Part shown: piece after piece, positions 45,579 to 53,589 of the stretch | Numbering within the stretch: position 1 is the first letter of the stretch | How the letters are laid out: each line of letters starts with the position of its first letter | NCBI GenBank assembly: GCA_002709955.1 | Contig: PAQY01000013.1 | Location: 186,001 to 250,000 of the forward strand | Origin: Rhodospirillaceae bacterium | Lineage (GTDB): Bacteria > Pseudomonadota > Alphaproteobacteria > UBA8366 > Aestuariispiraceae | DNA: 64,000 nucleotides | Reading direction: 5' to 3' | Notes under the pieces: model-generated | Told to the model about the DNA's origin: nothing | What the model saw: only the letters and a program-made list of their open reading frames with translations | Databases searched by the model: none | Translations under genes and position numbers: made by a program

Positions 45579-45815
45579 TCATCTCCTTGATTCTGCATGG
45601 GTTTCACTGTGACGCGTCACACCCAACCAATCGCGTAACGCGGCTTGTGTCGCTTGTTCAATCGCGGCGCGGTCGTCTGTGTCTGAAGCGCTAAGAAATT
45701 CAAACTCGACAAGCGCGGCTTTGAGTTCGGGACCAATCGCAATTGACGCAACGGAAACGCCAATTTTTTTTCGGTCTCTGTAAGCCCTGGTTCTCGTTGC
45801 GGATTTGTCAGGCAT
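45579..45815 (-). CDS. Small DNA-binding-like phage protein
   Basis: 78 aa. A basic start (KSATRTRAYRDRKKIG) leads into SVASIAIGPELKAALVEFEFL and AIEQATQAALRDWLG, a strand-helix-helix order like ribbon-helix-helix proteins. It is the last gene of a minus-strand set with consecutive overlaps (8 bp with the gene upstream). Assignment to RHH is tentative. Confidence 0.55.
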   Translation of the reverse strand: MPDKSATRTRAYRDRKKIGVSVASIAIGPELKAALVEFEFLSASDTDDRAAIEQATQAALRDWLGVTRHSETHAESRR

Positions 45816-46050
45816 TGGCTTCGCCCGACGACACAGTGTTTCGTCCCGAAGTGCCTACTCCCCTTTTTTTTGGAGATGCTTCTGATCTATCGGTATCGGT
45901 GCGCTCTGTGGTGACTGTGCCCTTGCTCTGGATTGCTGTACTGGCATTCCGGCCCAACACTTCCCCCAAACCCCTGGAGATATAGAAAGGACTCGCAGAA
46001 ATGGGGGTAGGCCAGCCATAGGAAAAATCGCAGAAATCCGGGTTTCTCAT
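45808..46050 (-). CDS. Small hypothetical protein within an overlapping gene chain
   Basis: 80 aa of low complexity, rich in Ser, Thr and Gly (TAIQSKGTVTTERTDTDRSEASPKK). Support comes from position: its ATG overlaps the upstream stop by 4 bp and its stop overlaps the next ATG by 8 bp. It also contains the third member of the GACTCGCAG repeat family. It may be a translated spacer, not a functional protein. Confidence 0.35.
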   Translation of the reverse strand: MRNPDFCDFSYGWPTPISASPFYISRGLGEVLGRNASTAIQSKGTVTTERTDTDRSEASPKKRGVGTSGRNTVSSGEANA

Positions 46051-46123
46051 TTTCGGGTACTCTCTGAAAGGCTGCCCACTACTCGCAGTTTTGGGGGTAC
46101 AGCACTCGCAGTTTTGCGAGTAG
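45991..46123. repeat. Intragenic 20-bp repeats, iteron-like
   Basis: ACTCGCAGAAATGGGGGTAG (45991-46010), ACTCGCAGTTTTGGGGGTAC (46081-46100) and ACTCGCAGTTTTGCGAGTAG (46104-46123), the last being palindromic, plus a weaker partial copy near 46027. They sit at the 3' end of the winged-helix gene and the start of the next ORF. Replication initiator genes of small elements often carry such sites. Confidence 0.6.
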
Positions 46124-46607
46124 CAAACTGTTTTTTCCGGCCCTTATTGGCTTCGGATTGGTGCCGTTTCCAGGCGTCCACCGTCTCTTGTGTCGTCACC
46201 TTCCATTCATTGGTAGGGCCTGCGTCGGCATTCCCTAGCCAGGTCAAACGATAGAGGGAAGGGCGGTTAGCCCCTCCCCACCGTCCACCACGTTTGAAGC
46301 GGATTAAACCAAAGACTTCGGCTTCCTCAATGGCATATCGAATGCAATTCCGGGAAAGCCCGTATTCCTCCAGATCCTTGTGTGTGACTGGCAACCTGCC
46401 ATTTTCAATGCCACCATGTGACAGATGTTCGATCATCAAACGATCTATCAAGCGGCGTCCATTGGTAGACAGACCACACCATGCGGGACTCTCCAGAAGT
46501 TCGGCGGTAAGCCATACGAATTGACCGGGCGGCTTTAGGTTTGCGGCGATGACACGGGTGTATGTCCCACGGCTGCGACCCGTTGCGTCTGTCTTGCGAT
46601 TCTTCAT
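46047..46607 (-). CDS. Winged-helix protein, candidate replication initiator or regulator
   Basis: 186 aa. The central part LSTNGRRLIDRLMIEH, GRLPVTHKDLEEYGLSRNCIRYAIEEAEVFGLIRFKRGG fits a winged helix found in short alphaproteobacterial prophage and island proteins. The C-terminal third is basic and low in complexity, and its coding DNA contains 20-bp repeats, one palindromic. That combination (wHTH protein plus self-borne repeats) is what replication initiators of satellites show, but regulation is equally possible. ATGA overlaps on both sides. Confidence 0.6.
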   Translation of the reverse strand: MKNRKTDATGRSRGTYTRVIAANLKPPGQFVWLTAELLESPAWCGLSTNGRRLIDRLMIEHLSHGGIENGRLPVTHKDLEEYGLSRNCIRYAIEEAEVFGLIRFKRGGRWGGANRPSLYRLTWLGNADAGPTNEWKVTTQETVDAWKRHQSEANKGRKKQFATRKTASAVPPKLRVVGSLSESTRK

Positions 46608-47077
46608 GGCTGCACCGCCGTATCGCCTGCCTGGAGTTGGCGCGTGACCCGCAACAAATCTTGCATGGACGGCGGTCTATTCGGCTCGTATTTGATCCGG
46701 GCGGCGGCGTGTACCAATTCCTCCGCAACGCCTATTTCATTCGATCCATCATCATCATCTTGAATGAAGCCTTGGAATCGGCGGTCATTGATTGCATTAC
46801 ATGCGAGACAAGCCCGAACGAACAGGGCGACACTCCTGTTCCGGTCAAACGGGGCCAAGTCCATTATGGCAAGAGCAAATCGATTCAGCGGATGATTGGT
46901 AAATACGGCAAGCATTGCCTTTCCGTTTTCATCCTCCAGCCATAAACTAGGCGCATATGGTCCCGCTATCGGGGCCATGCGGCCCCGGCCTGTTGCTTCC
47001 CGAACGCCAACTTGAATGGCGGCGGTCAGCAAGGCAGGCGAGACGGTTTCAAACTTCTGAATGTCAAAAATGTTCAT
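46604..47077 (-). CDS. Hypothetical element protein
   Basis: 157 aa, no recognised domain. The N-terminal half has SPALLTAAIQVGVREATGRG and APSLWLEDENGKAMLAVF; the C-terminal half is acidic then basic (FIQDDDDGSNEIGVAEELV). No TM. It is coupled by 4-bp overlaps to the HNH gene upstream and the winged-helix gene downstream, so it belongs to the same early-type operon. Confidence 0.55.
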   Translation of the reverse strand: MNIFDIQKFETVSPALLTAAIQVGVREATGRGRMAPIAGPYAPSLWLEDENGKAMLAVFTNHPLNRFALAIMDLAPFDRNRSVALFVRACLACNAINDRRFQGFIQDDDDGSNEIGVAEELVHAAARIKYEPNRPPSMQDLLRVTRQLQAGDTAVQP

Positions 47078-47742
47078 AGGGCACCGCCTGGACGGGTCAC
47101 GCCCTGTTCGCCCGGTTCCGGGAAATTGAGACGTGCGAATTCGCCGTGCAGGCCACGGGCCATGGCGTCATAGTCTTTTGCGGCTTCAATGGCAGTGAGT
47201 CGCCAGGGACCGCGAAACCTTGCGCCGTCTTGCGTCACTGCCCCTTGGAAACGAACCTGGACAGGATCAAATCCTATCCCCACGAATCCATAGCTGTTAT
47301 GGGAAACAGTCCTGTTGGCGCCGTTCTGTGAATATGTGCAAATCCGCAGGTTTGACCGGCGATTGTCCAGCGGGTTGCCGTTGACGTGATCCACCACGAA
47401 ACCGGGGGGCGGGGACATTAATTCACGATGTAAATAAATGCGGCGTTGCTTGCCATTTATCATGGCGGTTCGCGACATATACCGGCCCTTGGTCCCTCCA
47501 GGCGAATAGCGGTATTGACTGAAACGCGCGTGATCCGCTTTGTCGATAAGACATTCCGCCCCGTCACTGCGAATAAGGATAGCGGTATCAGTGCCAACAT
47601 CGGACAAGTCAAAATGACGGGCGATGATGGACGGGACCGGTTGCGGATTTTTTGGAGTTGGAGTATTCTTAGGGCCTTCCGAGCCTGTTAAGAAATCTCC
47701 GTCCCCGGCCAGCGTGCCGGGGTTCGGTCTATGGTGTGTCAT
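47074..47742 (-). CDS. HNH homing-type endonuclease
   Basis: 222 aa. The core has IYLHRELMSPPPGFVVDHVNGNPLDNRRSNLRICT, a canonical HNH motif (H...DHxNxxxxDNRxxNL), followed by NGANRTVSHNSYGFVGIGF, resembling the AP2-like DNA-binding segment of phage HNH endonucleases. A Pro-rich N-terminal 40 residues precedes it. It starts 2 bp after the excisionase stop. It may be a selfish homing enzyme or serve in element DNA processing. Confidence 0.85.
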   Translation of the reverse strand: MTHHRPNPGTLAGDGDFLTGSEGPKNTPTPKNPQPVPSIIARHFDLSDVGTDTAILIRSDGAECLIDKADHARFSQYRYSPGGTKGRYMSRTAMINGKQRRIYLHRELMSPPPGFVVDHVNGNPLDNRRSNLRICTYSQNGANRTVSHNSYGFVGIGFDPVQVRFQGAVTQDGARFRGPWRLTAIEAAKDYDAMARGLHGEFARLNFPEPGEQGVTRPGGAL

Positions 47743-47744
47743 GA

Positions 47745-47972
47745 TTATGCGGCCGCATTCGCCAATTCAAAGGCGCTCTGGCCTTCGGTGCCGGTCTGTG
47801 CCAAGCGGTCGATACTTTCGGCGGTCACAAGGCGGCGGTGTCCGATCATGCGACTTTCCAGCTTGTTGCCCTGCAACAGATACCGGATTGTGCGCGGGGA
47901 TACGCCCAAGGCTTGGGCGGATTCTGGAATGGAAAAAAGGCGGCGGGTGACAGGGTTTAGATTGTTTGTCAT
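47745..47972 (-). CDS. AlpA/excisionase-like HTH protein
   Basis: 75 aa from ATG 47972 (seven codons inside the longest frame). It carries the MerR-like HTH LFSIPESAQALGVSPRTIRYLLQGNKLESRMIGHRRLVTAESIDRLA, matching excisionase/AlpA proteins that control integrase direction and early genes. It is the first gene of the minus-strand chain down to 45579. The 115-bp gap before it should hold the operon promoter. Confidence 0.8.
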   Translation of the reverse strand: MTNNLNPVTRRLFSIPESAQALGVSPRTIRYLLQGNKLESRMIGHRRLVTAESIDRLAQTGTEGQSAFELANAAA

Positions 47973-48109
47973 AAACGCTAATCCTTTGCTCATGGTTGCG
48001 ACGATTTGCCGTCAGTGAGCAAAGGATGATGGTATAAACCCCTGAAAAATAGACGTTATGATCTACCGTTATGAATTTTGCGGTTCGATACGGTGTTTCG
48101 ATACGGGCG

Positions 48110-49294
48110 TTATGAATTCTCTTTTTTAGAGGGGCCGGGGCGTGCCCAAGGATGATCCGGCGTAATAAGTTGTCCCCAAACCCGATCTCTAAATCCTCTC
48201 TTGCTAACACCAAATGTACTTCTGGCGAATTCAGATAAGGTTTCTTTCGTCTGGTTAGGGGGCCTTTTCTTCGGGTGTTCTTGCAGTAACCCTTCAAGCC
48301 ATTTTCTGCATGCAGAATCCCCTTTTGTTGTCGGCGTCTGATAGGGCGGCTTTTCCTCGACGGGCGGTGCTTCAATTGAGGCGGGGGCAGGCGTTGCCAG
48401 ATCGGGGCTTGCCGGTTGCTCCAGGCTGCTATCAGGTTGCCATAGGCTTAAAACATCATCACGACGAAACCGGATATTCTCAAAATATTCGATTGCGGGT
48501 TTGTTGTAGGTTCCGAAAACACCAAGCCCAAAATACTTTTGCTCCAGATAATTCACACAGTCGGAAATTGTATCATATGTGAATGCTTGCGGGTTGATTT
48601 GTCCATTCGCGGGGAAAGTGCCGTATGGGTTCAATCGCAATAACTCGCCACTGCATATAGCCTCGACCAAATCACGGGCGGCGCGCTTTACGGCAATTTT
48701 AGAATCAAAATAGCTGCCCCCTGTAGTTTCTATCGGAATATCCCAATACCCGGCCTCTATTGGGTCCAATAGATTAAATACCTTGAACGATAAAACTTGC
48801 GACCAGTGCCACACTTGCGACAACGGCAAGCGTTGCGGGCTTTCTATCCAATCGGCGTAAACCGGAATAATCATTACACCGTCAAACCTAGTTGATACCG
48901 ACTCGATATTGTTTCTACAGAAAGTTAGAATACTGCCATTTGATGGGTCTAGAAGATTGCCTTCTTTCCATGCTGACACTGATATGGTTTCCGCTGTCCT
49001 TGATCGAATTGTTTGTGCAGAAATCCTATATCCTATCGCCCGACATACGCCGTTTACTAATTTCTGAGTGAGCCGATCATAAGCCTCTTTACGGGGTTGC
49101 AAAGCCACCCTCACATCATCGCCACTTTCCCCCTTGTTCTCGACAAGATATTTAAGGGGTGATTTTTGATAGCGTTCTAGCTGGTGCCCTAATTCAACTA
49201 GGCGGGCCTCGCTCTCTCTGAGCGTTGCAAGTTCGGTCTCGTTTAAGACACTCTCCAGGGCTTCAACTAGCGTAAGTCGTTTCTGTTCTGTCAT
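48110..49294 (-). CDS. Large conserved-type element protein of unknown function
   Basis: 394 aa from ATG 49294, which has GGAAGG upstream; a GTG at 49303 is also in frame. I do not recognise the family. Residues 1-90 are helical and charged, 100-280 look globular, then a Pro/Ala linker (PASPDLATPAPASIEAPPVE), and a basic C-terminal module (CRKWLEGLLQEHPKKRPP, SEFARSTFGVSKRGFRDRVW) that looks like a small HTH. It lies between the integrase and the excisionase genes. Codon use is AT-richer than the host genes. Confidence 0.6.
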   Translation of the reverse strand: MTEQKRLTLVEALESVLNETELATLRESEARLVELGHQLERYQKSPLKYLVENKGESGDDVRVALQPRKEAYDRLTQKLVNGVCRAIGYRISAQTIRSRTAETISVSAWKEGNLLDPSNGSILTFCRNNIESVSTRFDGVMIIPVYADWIESPQRLPLSQVWHWSQVLSFKVFNLLDPIEAGYWDIPIETTGGSYFDSKIAVKRAARDLVEAICSGELLRLNPYGTFPANGQINPQAFTYDTISDCVNYLEQKYFGLGVFGTYNKPAIEYFENIRFRRDDVLSLWQPDSSLEQPASPDLATPAPASIEAPPVEEKPPYQTPTTKGDSACRKWLEGLLQEHPKKRPPNQTKETLSEFARSTFGVSKRGFRDRVWGQLITPDHPWARPGPSKKENS

Positions 49295-49392
49295 GCTCTG
49301 CACCTTCCGTCTGGCGCGCCGTGATAAGGGCGATGGGGGCAGGCGGGCACGGTCCCCGCTTGTCGGTCGCTAAACCTAGCCCCCATCAACTT

Positions 49393-50577
49393 TTACCGAA
49401 TTGAGACTACCCTTGCCCCGGCTTCGGAATTCAAAACGACGCGGCGGACGTGTTCCCCCCACTTTTCCAGCGCGTCGCGTTTTTCGGCTGCAAAATCATA
49501 CATATCGTATGTACTCTCCATCGCGTCTCTGGCATGGTTTAGGATCAATTCAGCGACCAGAACCGAGACACCAAGGCGCGATAGACCCGTTCGGCCTGTC
49601 CGTCGAAAATCGTGCAGCGTCCAGCCCGTCACGGCGCTTTCGCTAGTGAGCGCGCCTACAATCTTGCTATGACCGGCATAGGGGCGTTTGCCGTCGATGG
49701 TGAAGACATAGGGGCCAAGCTTGGGCAGGGATTCCAGAATCTCCCAAGCGAAAGAGGATAAGGGCACAGTATGCTCGCGGTCTGCCTTGGTCCTGGACGC
49801 TGGAATGATCCATAGTCCTGCATCCCGGTCCAGTTCGGCCCATCGCATGGCGCGGATTTCGTCCCGGCGCTGCATTGATAAAATGAGAAGCTGGATGAAT
49901 TCCCTAGAGGGTGAGGACCGGGCGGCGGCTGCTTCCCAGACGGCCCGCAATTCGGCATCATTCAGAGACCGGGCGCGCTTCGTTTCTTTCACGCGCCGCC
50001 TCAATCCACTCATATGGTTGATTTCGATGCGGCCCTCATTCACGGCCCAATTTAACGCGCCATTCAAGGCGGCGTGTACGCGGTTGATTTGTGCGGTCAA
50101 TCCCTTGCCCGAAAGCTTGTCGAGAAGCCCGATAGCATCCCCACGGCGGAAATCGTCCAGGCGCAACTTTCCAATGTATGGAATGACGTGCTGGTCAAAC
50201 AGGACGCGCGTTTGTTCGGGCTTGCGCGTTTTGGGGATGGAATGGCAGGTGTGATAGTTGTCTATGAGATCCGATATGGTTTCGATCTTGTTCGCGCCTG
50301 AGACCTTGCCCTGCAGAAGATCGGCCCGGAACAGTGTTGCAGCGGTGCGGGCGTCTGCCAGCGACATTGCCGGATAATCCCCCAATAATTTCGCGTCCTG
50401 CACCTTTCGGCGCGGATCGGTATATCGGACAAACCATCTTGCGCGGCCCGTATGGTAAAGGCGAAAGGTTAAACCGCTTGTGTGAGTATCGGTGCGCCAT
50501 ATGAAACCCTTTGAAGGCGGCTTTAAGCTTCTCAAAAGCTGGTCAGTCAGTCGTGCCTTTGTCGGTTGCTTTGCCAT
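49393..50577 (-). CDS. int: Tyrosine recombinase (phage-type integrase)
   Basis: 394 aa from ATG 50577, with GGGGG 5 nt upstream. Layout: N-terminal arm-binding region (KARLTDQLLRSLKPPSKGF, DUF4102-like), core-binding SAM-like domain, then the catalytic domain with Arg I in MQRRDEIRAMRWAEL, HxxR in HDFRRTGRTGL, His in LILNHARDAM and the nucleophile in TYDMYDF. It is a P4-type integrase. It lies next to the right att repeat and presumably recombines the 39-bp sites. Confidence 0.95.
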   Translation of the reverse strand: MAKQPTKARLTDQLLRSLKPPSKGFIWRTDTHTSGLTFRLYHTGRARWFVRYTDPRRKVQDAKLLGDYPAMSLADARTAATLFRADLLQGKVSGANKIETISDLIDNYHTCHSIPKTRKPEQTRVLFDQHVIPYIGKLRLDDFRRGDAIGLLDKLSGKGLTAQINRVHAALNGALNWAVNEGRIEINHMSGLRRRVKETKRARSLNDAELRAVWEAAAARSSPSREFIQLLILSMQRRDEIRAMRWAELDRDAGLWIIPASRTKADREHTVPLSSFAWEILESLPKLGPYVFTIDGKRPYAGHSKIVGALTSESAVTGWTLHDFRRTGRTGLSRLGVSVLVAELILNHARDAMESTYDMYDFAAEKRDALEKWGEHVRRVVLNSEAGARVVSIR

Positions 50578-50591
50578 ATTGGCCCCCATGA

Positions 50592-50629
50592 ATTAGTAAC
50601 GGAATGCCTCGTTACTAAATGGTTACTAA
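50592..50629. promoter_or_regulatory. Right integrase arm-type sites (inferred)
   Basis: GTTACTAAATGGTTACTAA at 50611-50629 is identical to 40315-40333, and an inverted ATTAGTAAC lies at 50592-50600. They lie upstream of int, so integrase binding here could also repress its own promoter. Confidence 0.6.
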
Positions 50630-50767
50630 ATTTATTGCTGCTTGGCGTTGCTACGCATTGCCATATATTGCAGAATGTACAGCAAGAGATACAGGATTAA
50701 CAGGGTTTTTAGGGGTTCGGATTGTTTCACATTGCACGACAAGGAACCCCGTTGCCCGGTTGGCAAC

Positions 50768-50806
50768 ACGTCTCCCAGACGTGAAGCCTCCCTGTTCAAC
50801 TTGCCC
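50768..50806 (+). repeat. attR: 39-bp direct repeat at the right end of the element
   Basis: Exact duplicate of 40219-40257. The 323-bp gap between int and the EAL gene holds the arm sites, this repeat and the terminator that follows. Confidence 0.9.
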
Positions 50807-50832
50807 GGATCTTCTGATCCGGGCATTTTTTT
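50803..50832 (+). terminator. Rho-independent terminator at attR
   Basis: Nine-bp perfect stem GCCCGGATC / GATCCGGGC, 4-nt loop, seven T. Its stem sequence differs from the attL-side terminator but the stem start and T-run context (GGGCATTTTTTTGT) are shared. Confidence 0.88.
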
Positions 50833-50900
50833 GTTTTAATCCCGATTATTCAAACAGCATTTGTGTGTGCTGCTTGAATTCAATGATTTGGAAAGCAGCT

Positions 50901-52583
50901 TTATGCTTTGGCCCTTGGGTCGTGCTTTCTCAGCCAGTCCGGCCATTCTGAGAGTGGCATGGGTTTGGCGATCCAATAGCCTTGCAGCATGTCGCAGCCC
51001 TGCTTGGTCAACCACTCTGCGGCTTCTTTGTCTTCGACACCTTCTGCGATGCTGACAAGGTTCAGATCCTTGGACAATTCGATGGTTCTGCGCACCAGAA
51101 TGGCATCGGTTGACGAGTGCATGATTTCGCGCACAAAGGACTGATCAATTTTCAAGGTGTCCGCGGGGAAGTCCTTCAGGTAGGAAAAGGACGAAAACCC
51201 CGTGCCAAAATCGTCAATCGCGATATGCACGCCCATGTTGCGCAACTCAGCAAGAACCGGTTTGGCGGCCCCCAGGTCTTCAATAACAGAGGTTTCCGTG
51301 ATTTCCAGTTCCAGATTGGGCAGGCGTTTCATATCGTCTTTAAAGGCTGCTTTTAGCCGGTTGGGGAAGTCTGAATCTGTGACATCCCAGCCAGAAACAT
51401 TGATTGCGATATGATAGTCGACATTCGGCAGGACAGCTTCTGTCGCCATCATATACACCCGCGCAGCGTCAATTGATGCGCTTGTGATGTCATAGATCAA
51501 CCGCGATTTCTCTGCCAAAGGGATGAAGCGATCCGGCGGGATCATCCCGTCCTCCCCATGTTTCCACCGCACCAGCAATTCGCATCCCCGCACCAGTCCC
51601 GTCCGGGCGCAAAGCTTGGGTTGGGCAAAGAAAACGATTTCCTTTCGTTCGATGGCCTGGCCCAGGTCCGCCAACAGTTTCAAGTTCTCGCGCCGGATCG
51701 TGTCGTCATTCTCATTGAATACCGACGCAGTGGAAAATCTGGCTGGTGTCTGCAACATCGCTGCAAATGATTTGCGCACCAAATCGTCTGCGTGCGTTCC
51801 GTGATCTGGAAACACGACCATGCCAATCCGGCTTTCTATTCGCATCGGAAGGCCCTGCATCATGACCGGACATTGAAGGGAGCAAACGATTGAGTTTGAT
51901 ATCCGACCCGCTTCTTCAGGCGTTACATGTTCTATTAAGGCCAGGAATGTGGCGTGGCCACCGCGGGCCAGATAAGAGTCCTTCGGCAGGATGGATTGTA
52001 TTCGATTGGCACAGGCCTTGATAAAATCTTCACAGGCATCATTCCCAAATGACGTGCGGATGTCGACGGCGGTTTCGATTTCGAAGTTCAGGATGACATG
52101 TTGCTCATTTGGGTCGGTATAGGCCTGGGCTGCTGCGCTGATCTTGCGCCGGAACGCCTCAAACAGGGGAAGGTTTGTGACCGGATCATAATTCAGGATC
52201 CGGAACATTTCTTGTTGATGGTTGAGGATCGTGTTGTGCATAAGGCCGATCACCAGCCCGAAAAGGCACAGATACCCACCCCGAGAGACCCAGTTTTCAA
52301 GCTCTTGCGGTTCCCCGGCCAGAACATCCAGAGGCATAATCGGCCCCATAACAATCATACCGACCAGACCCGAAACAATGCCCCCCAGGACGCGAAACCG
52401 GAAGGCGGCAAGGACCACTGGAAAATATACGACATGAAGATGGGCGAATTTTGTTCCGCCTGTTTCATAAACGACAATCCAGGACAGGATAAAACAGACC
52501 CCGATTGTCAGGAGTGCGATCCAGGGTTTGTTGTAAAGCCGGAGCAGCAACGCGAATGTCGTCCTGTCAAAGATGCTCTTCAT
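50901..52583 (-). CDS. Membrane GGDEF-EAL protein, c-di-GMP phosphodiesterase with dead GGDEF
   Basis: 560 aa. Several TM helices in the first 130 residues form an MHYT/MASE-like sensor. The GGDEF domain is degenerate: the signature reads LARGGHATF, so no cyclase activity is expected. The EAL domain (roughly 305-545) keeps CELLVRW in place of EALLRW, ELEITETSVIED, IAIDDFGTGFSSFSYLK, LKIDQSF and IAEGVED, the metal and catalytic residues of an active phosphodiesterase. It is monocistronic and reads toward the attR terminator. Confidence 0.9.
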   Translation of the reverse strand: MKSIFDRTTFALLLRLYNKPWIALLTIGVCFILSWIVVYETGGTKFAHLHVVYFPVVLAAFRFRVLGGIVSGLVGMIVMGPIMPLDVLAGEPQELENWVSRGGYLCLFGLVIGLMHNTILNHQQEMFRILNYDPVTNLPLFEAFRRKISAAAQAYTDPNEQHVILNFEIETAVDIRTSFGNDACEDFIKACANRIQSILPKDSYLARGGHATFLALIEHVTPEEAGRISNSIVCSLQCPVMMQGLPMRIESRIGMVVFPDHGTHADDLVRKSFAAMLQTPARFSTASVFNENDDTIRRENLKLLADLGQAIERKEIVFFAQPKLCARTGLVRGCELLVRWKHGEDGMIPPDRFIPLAEKSRLIYDITSASIDAARVYMMATEAVLPNVDYHIAINVSGWDVTDSDFPNRLKAAFKDDMKRLPNLELEITETSVIEDLGAAKPVLAELRNMGVHIAIDDFGTGFSSFSYLKDFPADTLKIDQSFVREIMHSSTDAILVRRTIELSKDLNLVSIAEGVEDKEAAEWLTKQGCDMLQGYWIAKPMPLSEWPDWLRKHDPRAKA

Positions 52584-52896
52584 GGGTCACTCCCTTGGAT
52601 CGTCATCTAATCGGCGGAACTATCAGGCGGCACTTTATACGAAAAATTGTTGAATTTAGTTTGAGTGGTAAAAACTTAACAAATTATTATAAAAAACAAC
52701 CAAAACGAATATACAGTGTTTGAGTGTGCGTTGGAAAGTTTTCTCAGGAAAAGAATCTTTTCCTGGTCGTCGGGGTGACTAACGGTAGCTGGGTGACCGA
52801 AAGCCTGGATCGGGGCCTCCAGCAGCCCGTCTGCTGCTTGTGCCTTGGGGGTGATCTGGTATCTTTGACGCTTGATACACTGATAAGGGTTTGTGT
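52584..52896. other. Divergent intergenic region with a perfect short hairpin
   Basis: About 310 bp between the EAL and FkbM genes. CAGGAAAAG-aat-CTTTTCCTG at 52745-52765 is a 9-bp perfect inverted repeat with a 3-nt loop. The 60 bp before it are very AT-rich. The repeat may be an operator; no RNA gene is recognised. Confidence 0.4.
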
Positions 52897-53589
52897 GTGT
52901 TCTCGCGACTGTTTGATCCTGCACGGAAATTCAAGAAAACGCCTGAGGGCAAGCTTGTTTCCATCCTGAATGAATTTTCCATAGATATCGTTTTGGATGT
53001 CGGGGCCAATGTTGGACAGACAGGGCAGCGTTTGCGCCGGGTCGGTTATACGGGCGCGATTGTCTCCTTTGAGCCGGGACCAGAAGCCCATGGCACGTTG
53101 AGCGTGGCCGCAGCCAAAGATCCGAAATGGACCGTCGCACCGCGCATGGCAATTGGAGAGGCGGAGGGCGAAATTGTCCTGAACGTGTCGCAAGAAACCA
53201 GTATGAGCTCCGCCCTGGACGCAAGTCCTGCATTGATTGAGGCATTGCCGCGCACCGCCAATCAGGAAAAAGTCACAACCCCCGTCTTTCGTTTGGACAG
53301 CCTGTGGGATCAGTATGTTACGCCTGATAATCGGGCGTTTCTGAAAGTCGATACACAAGGCTTTGAGCGTCAGGTGTTAAATGGTGCGCCACAGACATTG
53401 AAGAAGCTGCAGGGGGTTCAGTTGGAATTGTCCTTGTTCGAACTGTATCAAGGGGAAGAAACGTATCTAGGGTTTCTCCAGGACCTGCACCGCTGGGGCT
53501 TTGAACCTTACATGATGTGGGAAACCTATTTCTCGCGAAAACTGAAACGACAGCTACAGATCGATGTCGTTTTCATGCGCCCCCGATAG
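52897..53589 (+). CDS. FkbM-family SAM-dependent methyltransferase
   Basis: About 230 aa from GTG 52897 (AAGGG 8 nt upstream); a TTG two codons earlier is also possible. SAM-binding motif IVLDVGANVGQTG and VSFEPGPEAHGTL, then FLKVDTQGFERQVL, are the FkbM signatures (LKID...GFE). Such enzymes O-methylate sugars or polyketides and in bacteria commonly act on surface glycans. Its 3' end overlaps by 17 bp the convergent glycosyltransferase-like gene. Confidence 0.88.
   Translation: MFSRLFDPARKFKKTPEGKLVSILNEFSIDIVLDVGANVGQTGQRLRRVGYTGAIVSFEPGPEAHGTLSVAAAKDPKWTVAPRMAIGEAEGEIVLNVSQETSMSSALDASPALIEALPRTANQEKVTTPVFRLDSLWDQYVTPDNRAFLKVDTQGFERQVLNGAPQTLKKLQGVQLELSLFELYQGEETYLGFLQDLHRWGFEPYMMWETYFSRKLKRQLQIDVVFMRPR

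Larger units (their letters stand above)
40219..50806. mobile_element. Integrated phage-satellite-like element (about 10.6 kb)
   Basis: Bounded by a perfect 39-bp direct repeat. A tyrosine integrase lies 190 bp inside the right end, reading away from it. A 19-bp arm-like repeat lies near both ends. Contents include an AlpA-like excisionase, HNH endonuclease, winged-helix protein with internal repeats, truncated phage ejection-type protein and several unknowns, mostly on the minus strand with ATGA overlaps. No capsid, terminase or portal gene is seen, so it is a satellite, integrative plasmid-like island or decayed prophage. The genes at 40.4-42.7 kb look like cargo. Confidence 0.85.
50751..50832 (+). 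ncRNA. attR-side small-RNA-like sequence with terminator
   Basis: Hairpin GTTGCC-cggtt-GGCAAC (50751-50767) leads directly into the 39-bp att repeat (hairpin ACGTCT-ccc-AGACGT and the CCTCCC linker), then a terminator GCCCGGATC-ttct-GATCCGGGC and TTTTTTT. The terminator is probably the original host 3' end of the interrupted RNA; the upstream hairpin is the element's. Whether this copy is transcribed is unknown. Confidence 0.5.

Noticed and set aside
45743-45985. Plus-strand 80-codon frame opposite the small phage genes
   Set aside because: No Shine-Dalgarno, lies opposite two overlapping minus-strand genes of a consistent operon.
52724-52969. Plus-strand 81-codon frame before the FkbM gene
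   Set aside because: It runs out of frame into the FkbM coding region and has an unnatural Cys/Val/Leu-rich composition.
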